This document shows, in pieces, positions 26,265 through 35,554 of a DNA stretch of 64,000 nucleotides (the stretch's first letter is position 1; each line of letters opens with the position of its first letter). Below the pieces are notes generated by a model that saw only the letters and a program-made list of their open reading frames with translations, made no database searches and had not been told where the DNA came from. The position numbers and the translations under genes are program-made. The stretch comes from Kribbella pittospori. Lineage in GTDB: Bacteria > Actinomycetota > Actinomycetes > Propionibacteriales > Kribbellaceae. The DNA lies in contig NZ_SJKB01000019.1 of assembly GCF_004331465.1 (NCBI RefSeq), forward strand, positions 1-64,000. The letters are read 5' to 3'.

Positions 26265-26819
26265 TTACCGACCTACAGTGCCAACCGTCGCCGCTGGCGG
26301 CGCGGCGATCGGCAGGCTCTTGCCGAAGTCGCGCAACGTCAGCCGCAGGTGGGTAGCCAGCTCCGCGCCGTCGTCCAGCACGAACTCGATCCGTCGCAGA
26401 ACGTCCTCGGCGTCGAATCCTCGGCCGGATTCTTGCTGCCCGGGTTCAGCCGTGCCCACGGGCGCTTCGTGCTGCCGGTCAGCTTGTGGTCCTTCACGTA
26501 CACCGCATCGCCGATCCGGACTACTGGAGGGTCTCCGGCCGGGATGGAGACGTCGGTCCCGGCCCCGGTCAGGCGCACGTTAGCTGTGAAGGTCGCTTGG
26601 TCGCCCGCCCTTCGGAACCACGAAGGCCTCCACGCTGAAGCTGCGCTTCGCCCAGAGCGCATCCAGCACCCGTGGGACGAAGGTCTCCTGCGTGAGCCCG
26701 GCGGGCGTGACGGACACAAGACTCTGCTCGGCATCCGCGTCCTCGCTCATGCTCCCGCAGGCCACAGACAGCAGGAGCACTGCGCTCAACGCGATGGCGC
26801 GCGGCAGGGTGATACGCAC
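26265..26819 (-). pseudogene. Lipoprotein gene broken by two frameshifts
   Basis: Starting at 26819 a frame gives a lipoprotein signal with lipobox L-S-V-A-C and continues to F-V-V-P-K-G near 26600. The text then continues in a second frame (D-Q-A-T-F-T-A-N-V-R-L and V-Y-V-K-D-H-K-L-T-G-S) and in a third (D-A-E-D-V-L-R-R-I-E-F-V-L-D-D-G-A) to the end. The rebuilt protein would be a LppX/LprG-like secreted lipoprotein of about 180 residues. Two shifts are needed, so the gene is inactive as written. The family name is tentative. Confidence 0.6.
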
Positions 26820-27145
26820 AGCAAGCTCCTCAGGGAGGTCGGAGGTCGTGCTGCCAAGGAGGTACAGACAGACCCGAGGAGTGATGCTGACACATCCTCC
26901 GCCCGGGCGCAGTATGCAGAACCTGCAATTGCGCGTGAGTCAGTGGGCAGCAGCCCTCGAGGTCGGCGCCGGGCCAGGCCTGTGCGGAGAGCGGGCCCGA
27001 ACTAGGCGACGAGTACGTCGTCTCTCAGTACGCCGTACCGCATCGCCGATCGAGCCCGACACCCGGCCGGCTGGCAGTCACGAAGGCCGCCCATTACTGC
27101 GCTGCCCCATTCCTCTTCGCCCTCGTACTCATCGTTGCCGCCTGA
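26820..27145. other. No gene recognised
   Basis: Sequence between the lipoprotein remnant and the deaminase remnant. Any lost N-terminal part of the toxin would lie here, but no toxin delivery or pre-toxin domain can be read in any frame. Confidence 0.4.
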
Positions 27146-27379
27146 GTTGCCGCCGAACAGGGCACGGTCCATCATGAGCATCTCGCCGGCAGCTGTGGTG
27201 AAGGTGACCGGCCCAACGGGATCTGCGGGTTCTGTACGTCCGAAGTGCCTACGCTGCTGCCGCAAGGTGCGACCCTTGATGTTCGAGCTCCTGCCGGGAC
27301 GGTGCCACGCACGGCGAAGTGGGGCAACAGTCGGACGTTCGTGGGCAACAACGCAGATCCGAAGCCATGGCCTCGATAG
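27146..27379 (+). pseudogene. DddA/SCP1.201-like cytidine deaminase toxin tip, decayed
   Basis: The frame 27212-27379 reads P-N-G-I-C-G-F-C-T-S-E-V-P-T-L-L-P, then V-P-R-T-A-K-W-G-N-S-R-T-F-V-G-N and D-P-K-P-W. This is the C-terminal half of the toxin deaminase fold typified by DddA of Burkholderia cenocepacia (N-P-E-G-T-C-G-F-C, L-L-P, F-T-G-N), including the zinc-binding C-x2-C. Upstream the match continues in frame 0 (R-S-I-M-S-I-S-P-A-A-V-V-K-V), needing one base restored near 27208, and before that in frame 2 (V-A-A-E-Q, near 27146), needing one base removed near 27162. The catalytic His-x-Glu cannot be read intact. The stop is 12 bases before the immunity gene. Confidence 0.6.
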
Positions 27380-27391
27380 GAGTGGAACCAC

Positions 27392-27802
27392 GTGTCCAAT
27401 GAACGAGCGCTCGTCGCTGCGACTTCGGTGGAGACAGGCCGGTTCGCTGCCACCGAGCAGTTGGTCGACCGAGACGACTTGGTTCGCCTGGTTGACGAGT
27501 TGTCCACGATCGATCAGGGGTACGTCGAGGTTCGACGGGCGGACGACGATTTTCCAGCGCTTCTTGTCGGATTCCGGATGGGGTTCGCTGTCGTGCAGTG
27601 CATGTCGGGGCCGGAGTCGATAGCCCTTCTCACGGGGGATGGTTCGGTGGTCGGTTCGGACTTGGTGGACGTGCTGATCATGGACGATCTTGCGACCTTC
27701 TCTGGGGACTACGTGCTGGAGTCCGCGCGAGCACGGGACGTGCTCCGGAAGTTCGCAGATGGTGCCGATGTGCGTTGTCTCGGGGAATGGCATGACCTCT
27801 GA
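27392..27802 (+). CDS. Imm1-like immunity protein
   Basis: 136 residues beginning at GTG with TAGGAG upstream. The pattern fits the Imm1 family of polymorphic-toxin immunity proteins: an N-terminal helix (D-D-L-V-R-L-V-D-E-L), central strands (P-A-L-L-V-G-F-R-M-G-F-A-V-V-Q) and a closing helix with the typical end A-R-A-R-D-V-L-R-K-F-A-D-G-A followed by E-W-H-D-L. Imm1 proteins neutralise deaminase and other toxin tips in the cytoplasm. It lies 12 bases after the deaminase remnant, as expected for a toxin-immunity cassette. The frame is intact although the toxin is broken, which suggests selection to keep immunity. Confidence 0.65.
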   Translation: MSNERALVAATSVETGRFAATEQLVDRDDLVRLVDELSTIDQGYVEVRRADDDFPALLVGFRMGFAVVQCMSGPESIALLTGDGSVVGSDLVDVLIMDDLATFSGDYVLESARARDVLRKFADGADVRCLGEWHDL

Positions 27803-28288
27803 ACTCAGCTGACGTTGATCTCTCGGGCAACCGGCTGGAGGTTTTGTTCGTGTCAGCGACGACGCGCAGCCTCCGGCCGCGGAGTGACCGCTGTTACCAA
27901 GTGGAGCTTTGGCTTCTTCGGCCGATGGCTTCCACTCTGACTTCGTTCCGCACGATCGATTCCAGTCGCAATCGTCGGGCGCCGGCCGCGGTTGGCCGTG
28001 AGCTGCGTCCAGCCGGTTCTCACTGGCCGGTGCACGATCATCGCGACCTCGCAGGTCACGACGTCTGGTTGCCTTGACGAGACGCGTGGACCCCGGCTGC
28101 CGCTTTCGCGGCGCGGCATTTGTCGGTCCGCCCGAACAAGTCCCTGGGACGGAGAACCGCCCGATTTCTGTTACAGGTTCCAGCCATCCAGATCCGCGAG
28201 CTACGCGGCGATGTCCGATGGCTTGAATGTCGGGTCGCCTGCGCGCCCGCGCAGTCTGCTCGATGGCCGATCGGCGGTGTTGCTCGCA
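27803..28288. other. No gene recognised
   Basis: About 490 bases without a recognisable gene between the immunity gene and a convergent membrane protein gene. Confidence 0.45.
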
Positions 28289-28990
28289 TCAGTTGCTCGC
28301 ACTGGGGAAGCGGGCCCAGTAGTCCTGGCTGGCTCTGCGGACCCTGCGATATGCGACGGCGCCCAGCAAGGCCAGGGTCAGCACAGCCATCATGCCGCTG
28401 ACGACATTTTGAACCACCGTGTCAGCACCTGCGGAGCGACAGATCAATCCTGTCAGTACGCCGACCACGGCCACGTCGATGATCCCGACGATGACCGGCG
28501 ATCCCGACAACCAGTGCGTTACGCCGACACGGCCACGAAAGCTGTACGTCTGGAGAAGACCGGGCTCGTCGTCGTGATGACTGGCAACAAGGTAGGGCTC
28601 GATCTCCGGTGCGAGTTCAACGTAGGCATGCCGTAGCCGGTTCATACCGATCACCAGCCATGCGTCCTCGATATCGGCTTCGACCAATCGAAAGTACGTG
28701 CCGATCCCCACTAGGAGGACGAGGGGGAGAACCAGCAGGGCGAAGGTCCGGAAGTCTCTGCCGAAGCCGGTCGCGTTGGCAACCAGCGAGAGTGCGACGA
28801 CCGTCGCCGACAGCACAGTCAGGTAGGTCCCGGTGCGGCTGAAGATCTCGTTCCACGTCATGCTCCGCGTGGCGAGCAAGCTCCAGTGCTCAGTGGCGAG
28901 GAACTGCGCGTGTGGGCCATCGGAGATGTCCAAACCTGCGATGGACGGCGGTCTCGTTCCAGCCGGTCGTTGCCCTGTCCGATGTCTCAT
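28289..28990 (-). CDS. Four-TM membrane protein of unknown function
   Basis: 233 residues. Four membrane helices in two hairpins: about 60-80 (T-V-L-S-A-T-V-V-A-L-S-L-V), 88-108 (L-L-V-L-P-L-V-L-L-V-G), 170-190 (V-G-I-I-D-V-A-V-V-G-V) and 205-222. Between the hairpins lies a cytoplasmic helical region with the conserved look of N-R-L-R-H-A-Y. Proteins of this layout are common in actinomycetes but unnamed. The ATG at 28990 is preferred (GGAGAGG eight bases before it). Neighbours give no functional hint. Confidence 0.8.
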   Translation of the reverse strand: MRHRTGQRPAGTRPPSIAGLDISDGPHAQFLATEHWSLLATRSMTWNEIFSRTGTYLTVLSATVVALSLVANATGFGRDFRTFALLVLPLVLLVGIGTYFRLVEADIEDAWLVIGMNRLRHAYVELAPEIEPYLVASHHDDEPGLLQTYSFRGRVGVTHWLSGSPVIVGIIDVAVVGVLTGLICRSAGADTVVQNVVSGMMAVLTLALLGAVAYRRVRRASQDYWARFPSASN

Positions 28991-29230
28991 GGAGTCACCT
29001 CTCCTGCAGTCGCTCGATGCCCGCGGCAGTGCACGAGCGACGTCCCTGAGATGCGTCGCGGGCATTCTCCGTCGCCACACTTTCAGTTCACTTTCATCGA
29101 ATGACAGGAGCTCATCAAGAGGCAGCGGTGTTGTCGGTCCGCCATGAAGCCTTGGTGACCGTCGTGGTTGGATAGCGGGCGTGCTAGTCGCCGCTGTACT
29201 CGATCCAGGTCTGATGTGCGGCGCTGGGCT

Positions 29231-29460
29231 TCAGGCCGAGACGCAGACGGCGAGCAGCCGGAACTCGTTGGCGTGACCCATCCCGGGGGTGAACCAACCC
29301 CGGGCAGTCTCGTCGCTCGTCTCTTCTCGATCGAATAGGTAGTGGGACCGTCATCGCCGGTGCTGAACACGTAGGTGGCGAGCAGCCACCAGCCGGCGAT
29401 CAGGGCAGCGATCGCGAGGGCCGCGAGCAGGCAGCCCAGCGCGAACCTGCGCGGCGTCAC
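29231..29460 (-). pseudogene. Small membrane protein, probably frameshifted
   Basis: From GTG at 29460 (GAAGG just upstream) a frame encodes a basic start, one strong membrane helix (L-L-A-A-L-A-I-A-A-L-I-A-G-W-W-L-L) and S-T-G-D-D-G-P-T-T-Y. After E-K-R the natural-looking continuation (G-W-F-T-P-G-M-G-H-A-N-E-F-R-L-L) is in another frame and ends at 29231, while the original frame runs on in Arg/Ser-rich sequence. A one-base shift near 29325 is therefore likely. No family recognised. Confidence 0.4.
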
Positions 29461-30021
29461 TCGACCTTCGTCCACTCGCCGCCGGCCGGTGCTGCGGTGA
29501 TCGGAATTCGGCGTGTTCTCATCGTGCCCTCCTTGGGCTGCTGGTCGGCTGAAGCGCAGCGCCAGCTTCGCCCTTTCCGGGCACGGACCAGTTCGGTGGC
29601 GAGAACTCGTCACCGAGGAGCTGGACCTCGCATCCAAGAGAACGAAGGAATGACGCTGAGGCCCGTCCAAGCAGTTGGCGCGTGTCTTGGAGCAGGGCAG
29701 GCGCCGGTCCGGGTCGCCGCACCGGCTCACACCGTGCGAGGGTCGCAGTCGTCGCTTCGGGACGCCTTCACAAAGCTGCGCGGTGTCGTCGATGACCGAC
29801 CAGCTTGACGGCCGGCATCTGCACCCGAGACCCAAGTTCGGCCACCTGCTGCTGCACGGCCGCGGGCACGGCATCGTCAGAACCCATGGAACTGATCCCC
29901 GCAGTTGTCGCCTTCTACCGGTCCGGCGCCGAAGCAAGCCTCGACCCGTGGCGTAGGCCCGGCGGTGGTGCGGTCCCTTGTTGGATGTGGATTCCAGGCC
30001 GAACGTCGATCGGGTGCTTGG
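29461..30021. other. No intact gene
   Basis: About 560 bases between the small membrane gene and the serine hydrolase; several frames are open but all are Arg/Ser/Pro-rich with no motif. Confidence 0.45.
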
Positions 30022-31107
30022 TTATTGGAGGAGGGTGCTGGTCGTGGTGAGTAGTTCGGTGAAGAGTGTCTCGGTGCTGACTGGGGTGCCGGGGACGAGT
30101 AGGCGGTTGCTGCCGAGGGCGAGGGCGATGCCGCGTCCTGGTACGAAGCCCACCGCGCAGCCGACGTACCCGGGATGGCCCAGCACGGTCACGGTCTCGC
30201 CCGGCAGGTCGAGACGATAGCGCCGGAAGCCCAGCGCTTGTGTCTCGTCCGGCCCCGCCGTGAAGAACTCCCGGGCGACGTCCGGCTGCCAGAGGACGTC
30301 GTGCTCTTCGTAGTCGGCAAGCGCTGTGGCCCAGCGCAACAGGTCGGGGACGTTCGAGAAGAGGCCGGCATGGCCGGCGACACCGCCGAAGGCGTGGTAC
30401 GCGTTGCAGTCGGCAACTTCCCCGTCGATCGAGTGCTGTCGCCAGCCGGTGAATTCGGTGCTGCGGTGCGGCACCGGGTAGGGCCGGCCGGTGTCGAGCA
30501 TCGTCATCTCGATCCGATCGTCGCGGGCACCGGTCGCCACTGGTTCGCCGGCTGGGTGAGCGAAGCGGGTGTTGATCAGCTCGAGCGGTGTGGTGACCAG
30601 TTCGGTCACAGCCCGCTCCAGATCGCCACCGAAGGCCGTTGCGATGATCCGGCCGAGCAGGATGAAGCCGAGATCGGAGTAGTGACGCTCCTGGCGAGGT
30701 TCATATCGCCGCGGGAGTTCCTCCACCTGGCGCGGACTGATGTAGAGCGGGTACCACTCCCAGAGGCCGGCTCGATGGAGGAGGAGATCCCGCACCGTTG
30801 CGTCGCCGGTGAAGTTCGGAAGATAGCGACGTACGGCGGAGTCGAGGTCGACGAGGCCCGCGGACACCAGCCGGATCAGCGCGGTCGTGGTCGCCACGAC
30901 CTTGGTGACCGAGGCGAGATCGTGATAGGTCTCGACTGTCATCGCCGCTACCCCGTGCCGCACGTCGCCCTCCCACCGGACGGTTCGATGGCCGGCACTG
31001 ACCGACGCCTTGATGCCCGGAGTGTTGATGCCCAGGACGACGCCCGGGGGAGCTCCATCACCGGCGTCGCTGATCAGGCGTGCGGCCGTTGCCTCGAGAA
31101 CACTCAC
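30022..31107 (-). CDS. Serine hydrolase of beta-lactamase/PBP family (class C type)
   Basis: 361 residues. The nucleophile motif S-x-x-K is S-V-T-K (D-L-A-S-V-T-K-V) and the Y-x-N-like motif is Y-S-D (R-H-Y-S-D-L-G-F); the third motif H-P-G-Y is near the C-terminus (L-G-H-P-G-Y-V-G). These mark the esterase/DD-peptidase branch. No signal peptide is seen, so it is probably cytoplasmic. The start is GTG at 31107; upstream in-frame sequence is not protein-like. Substrate unknown. Confidence 0.88.
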   Translation of the reverse strand: MSVLEATAARLISDAGDGAPPGVVLGINTPGIKASVSAGHRTVRWEGDVRHGVAAMTVETYHDLASVTKVVATTTALIRLVSAGLVDLDSAVRRYLPNFTGDATVRDLLLHRAGLWEWYPLYISPRQVEELPRRYEPRQERHYSDLGFILLGRIIATAFGGDLERAVTELVTTPLELINTRFAHPAGEPVATGARDDRIEMTMLDTGRPYPVPHRSTEFTGWRQHSIDGEVADCNAYHAFGGVAGHAGLFSNVPDLLRWATALADYEEHDVLWQPDVAREFFTAGPDETQALGFRRYRLDLPGETVTVLGHPGYVGCAVGFVPGRGIALALGSNRLLVPGTPVSTETLFTELLTTTSTLLQ

Positions 31108-31280
31108 GACTGAACCTTCCGTGCTGCGCACAGGTCTTCGGTCAGCCAGCACTCTAGTGGCCGACTGGGCTGGCGGGGATCCGCAAGCATTGGGCGGTGC
31201 GCGGCAACGACACCCGTTGCGGTCTTGCCTAGCGTGGCTGGTCTCACCGGAACAGACGATGCAGCTAGGAGGAAATCGCC

Positions 31281-32282
31281 ATGATGCCCAGCGCGCTGGA
31301 AAGGGCCATGTTCGGTGTGGTGTCGACACCGATCCTGAACCTTGCCGACAAATGCGGGGCCTTCGCCTATCTGATCGACAAGGGGCCATCACCAGCTACA
31401 CAGGCGGCCACTGCGCTCCAGGTAGACGCGGAAACACTGGAACGGATGCTGCTGGCGCTAACGGCGTTCGGGATCCTTGACCGCACAGCAGAGGGCCGGT
31501 ACGGACTCAGGACGGAGATTCGCCCGTACCTCGACCCCGCCGACGAACACTACATCGGCGGTTTCGTCGACCACCTGGTCAACGAGACATCCGACCAGAT
31601 CACCCGGCTCAGTGCCTATCTCGAACACGGCAAGGCCGAAGTCGACAACAACCTCCCGTCGCCGTTCGAGACGTTCTACCGCAATACCCACGCGCTGGCA
31701 GAGTTCATGACGGCGATGTGGAGCCTGTCGTACGCACCGTCCAAGGAACTTGCGGTCCTTGCCGACCTCAACCACGTGCGCACACTGGTCGACGTCGGCG
31801 GCGCGAGCGGACCGTTCTCCGTTGCCGCGTTGCAGCACTACCCCGATCTGCGGGCGACCATCTTCGACCTGCCCCAGGTAGGCGACTTCGTGCACCCGAC
31901 CCGCGCGACCTACGACCTGGCCGACCGACTCGACTTCGTACCTGGTGACTTCTTCGCCGACGAACTCCCCAGCGGCGAGGCGATTGCCTTCGGCTACGTG
32001 CTCTCGGACTGGACCGATGCCACCTGCGCTCAGCTGCTGACCAAGGCCTACCACGCCTGCGAGGCATCCGGCCGCGTGCTGATCATGGAGCGGCTGTTCG
32101 ACGACGCACTGAACGGCCCGCTCGCCACCTCAGTCATGAATCTGACCATGCACGTCGAGACCCAGGGCCGCCACCGCACCGCGGACGAGTACCTCTCCAT
32201 GCTGCAGGACGCCGGTTTCAGCGACTGCGCAGTACATCGCTCGAGCGGTGACAAGCACCTGATCATCGGCCACAAACGCTGA
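31281..32282 (+). CDS. O-methyltransferase family 2 protein
   Basis: 333 residues. An N-terminal winged-helix dimerisation domain (residues 1-95) precedes a Rossmann domain with motif I V-D-V-G-G-A-S-G-P-F and the L-S-D-W-T-D block where the family usually has its catalytic H-x-W-x-D; here the His position is Ser (V-L-S-D-W). This fold includes polyketide and plant-type O-methyltransferases. AGGAGG lies 10 bases before the ATG. A small protein gene follows after 29 bases. Confidence 0.88.
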   Translation: MMPSALERAMFGVVSTPILNLADKCGAFAYLIDKGPSPATQAATALQVDAETLERMLLALTAFGILDRTAEGRYGLRTEIRPYLDPADEHYIGGFVDHLVNETSDQITRLSAYLEHGKAEVDNNLPSPFETFYRNTHALAEFMTAMWSLSYAPSKELAVLADLNHVRTLVDVGGASGPFSVAALQHYPDLRATIFDLPQVGDFVHPTRATYDLADRLDFVPGDFFADELPSGEAIAFGYVLSDWTDATCAQLLTKAYHACEASGRVLIMERLFDDALNGPLATSVMNLTMHVETQGRHRTADEYLSMLQDAGFSDCAVHRSSGDKHLIIGHKR

Positions 32283-32311
32283 CTGTCCCCAGTGCCCGCC
32301 AGGAGGATCCG

Positions 32312-32551
32312 ATGTTGCGCCTGCTGCCGTGTCCTGATCCGGACTGTCGCGCGCCTGCTGAGGTCATCGACCGGTCCATCCTTTCGTCGACCTCCGGACC
32401 GATCGAGCACGTGAAGACCCGGTGTGTACGTCGGCATGTCTTCCTCATGCCCACGCCGGCTGGGCCGCCCCGCGCGGTCAGCCTGCCTGGAGGCTCAGGC
32501 GTCGGTACTCGCCGGGCGGGACGCCGTACTTCACGCGGAACGCCCGGCTGA
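32312..32551 (+). CDS. Small Cys-containing protein of unknown function
   Basis: 79 residues with AGGAGG eight bases before the ATG. The first 50 residues look conserved in actinomycetes (L-P-C-P-D-P-D-C, P-A-E-V-I-D-R and H-V-K-T-R-C) and the three cysteines could bind zinc. The tail after residue 50 is Gly/Arg-rich and runs 74 bases into the 3' end of the AraC gene on the other strand, so the natural stop may have been lost. Probably co-transcribed with the methyltransferase. Confidence 0.5.
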   Translation: MLRLLPCPDPDCRAPAEVIDRSILSSTSGPIEHVKTRCVRRHVFLMPTPAGPPRAVSLPGGSGVGTRRAGRRTSRGTPG

Positions 32552-33419
32552 ACTGAGCCGGGTCGGGAAAGCCCCAGCGAGACCCGATCACGCTGGCCGC
32601 GACCCCGGCGTTCGCGGGGTCGATCAGGTCGCGGCGACAGTGCTCCAGTCGCCGAGCTCGGATGAGACCGGCCACCGAGGTCGCCTGCGGCTCGAACAGC
32701 CGGTACAGGTACCGCGGCGAAACGTGATGAGCGGCCGCAACCAGGCCGGGCGTCAGGCCCGGGTCTGCGAGATGCTGCTCGATGAACGCCTCGATGCGCA
32801 GCATCAGGACGTGCCGCCGCTGCACCGGCGCCAGGGCATCCCGACCGGTCCACGCCGCCAGGGTGGCCGTGATCAGATCGAGTACCGCGGCACCGATCCG
32901 AGCGCCGCCGGCGTACTCATCGAGGTTGTCGGCTATCTGGCGGACCAACCCGGCGACCAGCGCTGCGCCGCCGCGGCGCCCGGGCAGACGGACTCCGACC
33001 AGGTCCCTGGTGTCACCACGGGACAGCGGTAGCAACGCTCGCGGGAACATCACCGAAACCTGTCGGTGGGCCGATCCGGCGACCCGGGAGGTATGCGACA
33101 GGTCCACGAAGGCGAGGTCGCCCGGGTGCACGACCGCCTGCCGATCGCTCTGCTCGACCACCGGATGCCCACGCAGTTGCACGTGGACGGTGCACAGCTC
33201 CGGATCCGACCGGCGGATCTGCCGGACACCACGCACGGCCTCGCTGTCCGGTGCGCTGATGTCGACGAACCGGAGCGCGCCGATGTCGGCAGTGCGGATC
33301 TCGCACCGGAAACCGGTCTGGTCCTCGGGACGCAGCTCGAACGGGACGAGGGAGTCGGCGACCGCATGGCTGATGTATTCCATTCGGGCGCCCGGAGACT
33401 GGTCGTCGGACCGCCACAC
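32478..33419 (-). CDS. AraC-family transcriptional regulator
   Basis: About 313 residues. The N-terminal cupin-like sensing domain resembles the AraC 'ligand-binding domain-like' type (P-V-V-E-Q-S-D-R-Q-A and H-P-G-D-L-A-F-V-D); the C-terminal 100 residues hold two HTH motifs (P-R-Y-L-Y-R-L-F, then F-P-D-P-A-Q-F-S-R-A-F-R). AAAGGAGGT abuts the ATG at 33428, too close to serve it, and suits GTG at 33419 (nine bases). It is divergent from the asparagine synthetase gene and could control it. Confidence 0.88.
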   Translation of the reverse strand: MWRSDDQSPGARMEYISHAVADSLVPFELRPEDQTGFRCEIRTADIGALRFVDISAPDSEAVRGVRQIRRSDPELCTVHVQLRGHPVVEQSDRQAVVHPGDLAFVDLSHTSRVAGSAHRQVSVMFPRALLPLSRGDTRDLVGVRLPGRRGGAALVAGLVRQIADNLDEYAGGARIGAAVLDLITATLAAWTGRDALAPVQRRHVLMLRIEAFIEQHLADPGLTPGLVAAAHHVSPRYLYRLFEPQATSVAGLIRARRLEHCRRDLIDPANAGVAASVIGSRWGFPDPAQFSRAFRVKYGVPPGEYRRLSLQAG

Positions 33420-33596
33420 GGTCGTCATACCTCCTTTGTTACCACCCGTTTGCTCGTTGGCGCGACCCATAAGAAGGGCGTGCGTGGATCGTCAAGGAGT
33501 GGGCAGCGGCGGCCAATGACCCAGCCGGCGGGCGATTACTACCGTGGCCGCAACGACTGGAGCGGGCGAACCGAAGACGCGCGAACAGGGAGAGTC

Positions 33597-35411
33597 ATGT
33601 GTGGCATTGCCGGATGGGTGGACTTCGACCGCGATCTCACCGGCGAACGCGCCGTGGCACACGCGATGGCCGAGACGATGGGCTGTCGCGGCCCCGACGA
33701 TGGGGGACTGTGGCTGCAACCCCATGTGGCGCTGGGCCATCGGAGGCTTGCGGTCATCGATCTCGAGGGCGGCAAGCAGCCTATGGCTGCCGACGACGCC
33801 GCGGTCATCAGCTACAGCGGCGAGATCTACAACTTCGGAGAACTCCGCGCCGCGCTCGAATCGAAGGGGCAGCGTTTCCGCACCCGGAGCGACACCGAAG
33901 TACTCCTGCGCGGCTACCTCGAATGGGGTGAAGACGTCGTCGACCGGCTGAACGGAATGTACGCGTTCGCGCTGTGGGACATCCGGCGGCAGGAGCTGCT
34001 ACTGGTCCGCGACCGGCTGGGGATCAAGCCGCTGTACTACTACCCGCTACCCGGCGGTTTGCTGTTCGGATCGGAACCCAAGGCGATCCTGGCGAACCCG
34101 CTGGCCGATCGCGCAGTCGACGCCGACGGCCTGCGTGAGCTGCTGGCCATGGTCAAGACCCCGGAGCAGGCAGTGTTCAAGGGAATGTACGAGCTGCGCC
34201 CCGGTCAGCTGCTGCGGGTGCGTCCGGAAGGTCTGACCAAACGCCGATACTGGGCCTTGCCCGCACGCGAGCACACCGACGACCTGGACACCACCGTCCA
34301 CACGATCCGGGAGCTCCTTGACGACTGCGTGGGCCGGCAGTTGGTCTCCGACGTACCGCTGTGCAGCCTGCTGTCGGGTGGGCTCGACTCCAGCGCTATC
34401 ACCGCGCTGGCAGCCAAGCACGGACCGATCCGCTCGTTCGCCGTGGACTTCGCCGGGTACGCCGACAACTTCCGGCCGGACGAGCTGCGCGTCGACCCGG
34501 ACGGACCGTTCGTGCAGGACCTGGTTCGCCACGCCCGCCCGGATCACCGCGACATCCTGCTGGAAACCGGCGAGCTGGCCGACCCACAGGTGCGTTCGAC
34601 GGTCGTGCGCGCGTGGGACCTGCCGCAGTTCATCGGCGACATGAACACCTCGCTGTACATGTTGTTCCGCGCGGTCCGCGAACAGTCCACTGTCGCGCTG
34701 TCCGGCGAGTCCGCCGACGAGTTGTTCGGCGGCTATGCCTGGTTCCACCTGCCGGCCGCCGTCCACGCCGGCACCTTCCCCTGGCTCGCCCTGCTGATGC
34801 GCGAGCACACCCCCGCCGACCTGCTCGACCGCGATCTGCGCGAGCGGCTCGACCTGCCGGCGTACACCGCCGACAGCTACCGCACCGCCCTGGCCGAGGT
34901 CCCCCACCTTTCAGGGCAAGACGACCTGGAGCGGCGGATGCGCGAGGTCAGCTATCTGCATCTGACTCGCTTCCTGCCGGCGCTCCTCGACCGCAAGGAC
35001 CGGATGAGCATGGCGGTGGGCCTGGAGGTACGGGTGCCGTTCTGCGATCACCGATTGGTCGAGTACGTGTTCAACACGCCCTGGGTCATGAAGACCTTCG
35101 ACGGACGCGAGAAGAGCCTGCTCCGCGCGGCCGTCAAAGACGTGGTACCGGAATCGATCCTGGAACGCGTCAAAAGCCCCTACCCGGCCACCCAGGACCC
35201 GGCGTACGAACAGGCACTGCGCGATGAGCTGCGTGCACTCCTCAGCGATCGCGACACGCCCATTCACTCCCTCCTCGACCGCACCGCCGCCAAGCACGCC
35301 GCGACAACCCCGGCGGGCGAGACCACCTCGACCGTGAGCCGGTACGCCCTCGAGATGGCCCTCGACCTCAACGCCTGGCTCCAGTCCCTCGGAGTCCGGC
35401 TCGACCTGTAG
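33597..35411 (+). CDS. asnB: Asparagine synthetase (glutamine-hydrolysing)
   Basis: 604 residues. The N-terminal nucleophile Cys2 (M-C-G-I-A-G) starts a class II glutamine amidotransferase domain with R-G-P-D-D-G and S-G-E-I-Y-N; the C-terminal ATP-pyrophosphatase domain has the P-loop S-G-G-L-D-S-S near residue 260 and the family block L-E-V-R-V-P-F. It makes asparagine from aspartate, or amidates another carboxylate in specialised pathways. The ATG at 33597 is set by the catalytic Cys. It stands alone between an AraC regulator and a methyltransferase on one side and a sigma/anti-sigma region on the other. Confidence 0.95.
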   Translation: MCGIAGWVDFDRDLTGERAVAHAMAETMGCRGPDDGGLWLQPHVALGHRRLAVIDLEGGKQPMAADDAAVISYSGEIYNFGELRAALESKGQRFRTRSDTEVLLRGYLEWGEDVVDRLNGMYAFALWDIRRQELLLVRDRLGIKPLYYYPLPGGLLFGSEPKAILANPLADRAVDADGLRELLAMVKTPEQAVFKGMYELRPGQLLRVRPEGLTKRRYWALPAREHTDDLDTTVHTIRELLDDCVGRQLVSDVPLCSLLSGGLDSSAITALAAKHGPIRSFAVDFAGYADNFRPDELRVDPDGPFVQDLVRHARPDHRDILLETGELADPQVRSTVVRAWDLPQFIGDMNTSLYMLFRAVREQSTVALSGESADELFGGYAWFHLPAAVHAGTFPWLALLMREHTPADLLDRDLRERLDLPAYTADSYRTALAEVPHLSGQDDLERRMREVSYLHLTRFLPALLDRKDRMSMAVGLEVRVPFCDHRLVEYVFNTPWVMKTFDGREKSLLRAAVKDVVPESILERVKSPYPATQDPAYEQALRDELRALLSDRDTPIHSLLDRTAAKHAATTPAGETTSTVSRYALEMALDLNAWLQSLGVRLDL

Positions 35412-35554
35412 ACAGTCTGGAGCACAGGCCCACGGGTGGACGGGCCATGGTGAACCATGCAGCCTCGGTCGGCGTATTAGCACCATGTGACGGATGTGCC
35501 AGAGGCCGAGACAGCGTTCGGGCGCTGTCCGACTGCAGATTTGGCACGCCGATG

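Noticed and set aside
27002..27793. 263-codon open frame on the minus strand opposite the immunity gene
   Set aside because: Cys/Arg/His-rich shadow without domain; the plus-strand frame has a ribosome site and family-like motifs.
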